5,133 nt of DNA from an uncultured Clostridia bacterium (GTDB lineage: Bacteria; Bacillota; Clostridia; Christensenellales; Borkfalkiaceae): the NCBI GenBank assembly GCA_947629605.1, contig CANREK010000104.1:1-5133 (forward strand), read 5' to 3'. Below the pieces are notes generated by a model. That model saw only the letters and a program-made list of their open reading frames with translations, was not told where the DNA came from and made no database searches. Shown here in pieces: positions 3,252-5,133 of the stretch. The number at the start of each line of letters is the position of its first letter. Position 1 is the first letter of the stretch. Both the position numbers and the translations under genes were made by a program.

Positions 3252-5084
3252 ATGCCGGAATTTCTTTTGGAACAGTTGGGTGAAAATGTCCCCTTTTGGA
3301 TCGGTTGCGCCGTTCTGCTGTTGCCGCCTCTTTTCATGGCGGCCGTGCGGCAGTTGCGGGAAAAGCTCGCTCCCCTCTTTTCGTGCGGGCGAGGGCGCTT
3401 TGCGGCAATTTTGACCTATCTCCTCGCCGTCGGCGCCGTCGTCGTGCTCCTCTTCGTCCCCAAATTTCCCCCTTGGGTGAGCGTGACCGTCTATGCCTCG
3501 ATCGCGGGCGCCATCGCGCTCCTGTGGTATCTGACGCTCTGCTGTACGCCCGCCGTTCTCCTCTACACCTTCCGCATCGGCCGCAAGATCCGCGCGGGGT
3601 ACCTCGGCGAACTCAAAGACAAAATGGCGCGGCGTCCCCGCTTTGCGCTCACCCCCAAGGACAAGCTGGCGTGTGAACTGCTTGGCTATCGCTACTATGC
3701 CCTGTCGTCCTACAACCGCAAGGCTTACGAATGTCTCGCCAAGATCGACCCCGCGGGGCTGTTTCCTTGGGAGCGGGAGAAGCTCTTCTCGTGCAAGGCC
3801 TTTGTGCTCAAAGCACTCGGGGCAAACGGCACGGCGAAGGAGCTGTACTCCCGCGTGAAGCATCTCCGCCCCACCGACCGCGGCATACTCGCCCTCATCG
3901 ACGAGGAAGCGGGCAGATTCGACGAGGCGGAAGCGGCCTTAAAACAGCTGTACGACGCCTCGCTCGCGGAGAGCGGCAAGGAGCAGAACGTCGTCGCCAA
4001 CAATTTGGGGCGCATGTATGTCATGCGGGGCAACTATGTCGCGGGGGCCGAGCACTACCGCTCCGCACTCGCCCATGCGATCAAAGAGCGGGACATCTAC
4101 GGCATCGAGACGGCGCGGGACAACCTCATCTGCACACTTGTGAATACGGACATGGCGGAGGCAAAAAAGGTATATGAGGAGCACTTGGCGTGGCTCTCTT
4201 CCCTGCCGCCCACGATCTGGCGCAAGGTGTCCATGGCGAATACCAAGCTGAAATTCGCCGAATGCACGAAGGACCCCGCCGCCATCCGCGCCGTCATCCG
4301 CGAGGTCGAAGCGGAGAGCGGGAGCTTCCCCACCGAGCCGCGCATCCACATCCTCATCTCGACGGCTCTCATCCTCTGTCGGTTTCATTTCGACCTCAGA
4401 ACGACGTTACAGCAGATCGAAGCGCTCTTCCCCGTCATTCTGCAATTTCCCATGCCCGAGCGATATACTTCCGTTTGCAGGATCGCCGAGGTGCTTTCGC
4501 AAATCAAGGCGGATTATCCCCCCTTCCAAGGGCTGTTCCATGCCGTTGACGGCTACTTCTGCGACCGTGCGGAAGAGGACCTCTCGAAGCACATCAAGTC
4601 GCTGCCCGACTATGCCGTCTATGAGCGGTGCCATCTCTTGAAGGAGCGGGCCTTTCTGCAAAACAGAAAGATCGCGAACTTTTTGCGGTACAGGGATGCG
4701 GCCTTGCAGATCGGGGATCTCTACGCCTCGAACGGGCTCAACTTCGGCAATGTCGAGACACTGCTCTCCGCCGCCATGGATGCCTATACCTATCCGCCCT
4801 ATCTCGCGGGCATGCGGGAAGGCTTCCCCGTCTCCCGCTACGAAACAGAGGCAAAGGAGATCGTCGCAAGAGCGGAGGCGGCCGCCGCGCCCTTCCGCCG
4901 CTATCCGCAAATGGCCGAGGCAGACCTGCAATTTGCCTTTCTCCATACATGTTTCGGAGACTATGAGGCCGCAAGGGAGTATGTCGAATTGTTTGAGGCG
5001 ACTGATCTCCCCCTCCTCTGCCTCACCTACCCCCTCCGCGAACGGTACGCCCTGATCAAGCGCACGCTTGAAAGACATGGGTGA
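3252..5084 (+). CDS. Membrane-anchored TPR-like helical protein, function unknown
   Basis: 610 aa from the ATG at 3252. Hydrophobic segments lie at about residues 14-32, 49-70 and 75-107. Charge distribution (basic loop 33-49, very basic 108-130) suggests N-terminus out and the long C-terminal part in the cytoplasm. From residue 135 on the protein is almost wholly alpha-helical. TPR-like helix pairs are visible at about 211-237 (DEEAGRFDEAEAAL), 247-276 (NNLGRMYVMRGNYVAGAEHYRSAL), 284-314 and, near the end, 555-584 (FLHTCFGDYEAAREYVELF). TPR arrays usually bind partner proteins; no enzymatic or kinase motif is seen, so this could be an assembly scaffold or a sensor. The open frame extends 37 codons upstream to 3141, but promoter and ribosome site both favour 3252. 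The gene stands alone, behind its own promoter. I do not recognise a named gene. Confidence 0.85.
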   Translation: MPEFLLEQLGENVPFWIGCAVLLLPPLFMAAVRQLREKLAPLFSCGRGRFAAILTYLLAVGAVVVLLFVPKFPPWVSVTVYASIAGAIALLWYLTLCCTPAVLLYTFRIGRKIRAGYLGELKDKMARRPRFALTPKDKLACELLGYRYYALSSYNRKAYECLAKIDPAGLFPWEREKLFSCKAFVLKALGANGTAKELYSRVKHLRPTDRGILALIDEEAGRFDEAEAALKQLYDASLAESGKEQNVVANNLGRMYVMRGNYVAGAEHYRSALAHAIKERDIYGIETARDNLICTLVNTDMAEAKKVYEEHLAWLSSLPPTIWRKVSMANTKLKFAECTKDPAAIRAVIREVEAESGSFPTEPRIHILISTALILCRFHFDLRTTLQQIEALFPVILQFPMPERYTSVCRIAEVLSQIKADYPPFQGLFHAVDGYFCDRAEEDLSKHIKSLPDYAVYERCHLLKERAFLQNRKIANFLRYRDAALQIGDLYASNGLNFGNVETLLSAAMDAYTYPPYLAGMREGFPVSRYETEAKEIVARAEAAAAPFRRYPQMAEADLQFAFLHTCFGDYEAAREYVELFEATDLPLLCLTYPLRERYALIKRTLERHG

Positions 5085-5091
5085 GGGGGCA

Positions 5092-5116
5092 AGCGCACGG
5101 CGGTACGCCGTGCGCT
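5092..5116. terminator. GC hairpin after the TPR gene; possible terminator or REP-like palindrome
   Basis: AGCGCACGGCG (5092-5102) and CGCCGTGCGCT (5106-5116) make a perfect 11-bp stem with loop GTA, starting 7 nt after the stop codon at 5084. No T run follows (CATGCTGCCCC instead), so intrinsic termination would be weak. The hairpin-then-TCATGCTG arrangement matches 2908-2939, which suggests a repeat element. The window ends shortly after. Confidence 0.5.
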
Positions 5117-5133
5117 CATGCTGCCCCGCCCCG

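Overview
The window looks like chromosomal DNA of a high-GC, Gram-positive-type, anaerobic gut bacterium of the Clostridia class. An uncultured Christensenellales-like lineage is my best guess, and that is inference only. The reasons are: strong GGAGG ribosome binding sites, housekeeping-type TTGACA/TATAAT promoters, lipoprotein signal peptides of Firmicutes type, Cys-rich 'PTCTE...C..C...LGH' surface repeats, and intergenic regions filled with short palindromic repeats. No rRNA, tRNA, CRISPR array, transposase or phage gene is visible.

Layout. Bases 1-399 hold no gene. They carry a palindromic composite repeat (6-212), a small hairpin, a 14-nt AT-rich tandem repeat and the terminator of the first gene. 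Bases 400-1887 (minus strand) encode a 495-aa lipoprotein: signal peptide, five Cys-rich repeats, a prealbumin/SpaA-like beta domain and a C-terminal TlpA-like thioredoxin domain with the active site CSFC. A 259-bp divergent intergenic region carries one good promoter in each direction. Bases 2147-2791 (plus strand) encode a 214-aa lipoprotein made of two beta-sandwich domains resembling the one in the first protein, and it ends at a strong terminator. Bases 2792-3251 are again gene-free and repeat-rich, with a second composite palindromic unit (2932-3144) and then a promoter. Bases 3252-5084 (plus strand) encode a 610-aa protein with about three N-terminal membrane helices and a long helical TPR-like domain, followed by a GC hairpin near the window end.

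How the parts may fit. The two divergent lipoproteins share a domain type and a regulatory region, so they may act together at the outer face of the membrane. The thioredoxin domain points to thiol-disulfide chemistry there. The TPR membrane protein has its own promoter behind a repeat element and need not be related. The most unusual signal is the non-coding repeat family: two units of about 210 bp bounded by inverted TCATNNTGAG, one of them flanked by an identical 6-bp direct repeat. Related inverted repeat pieces bracket the two-lipoprotein cassette.
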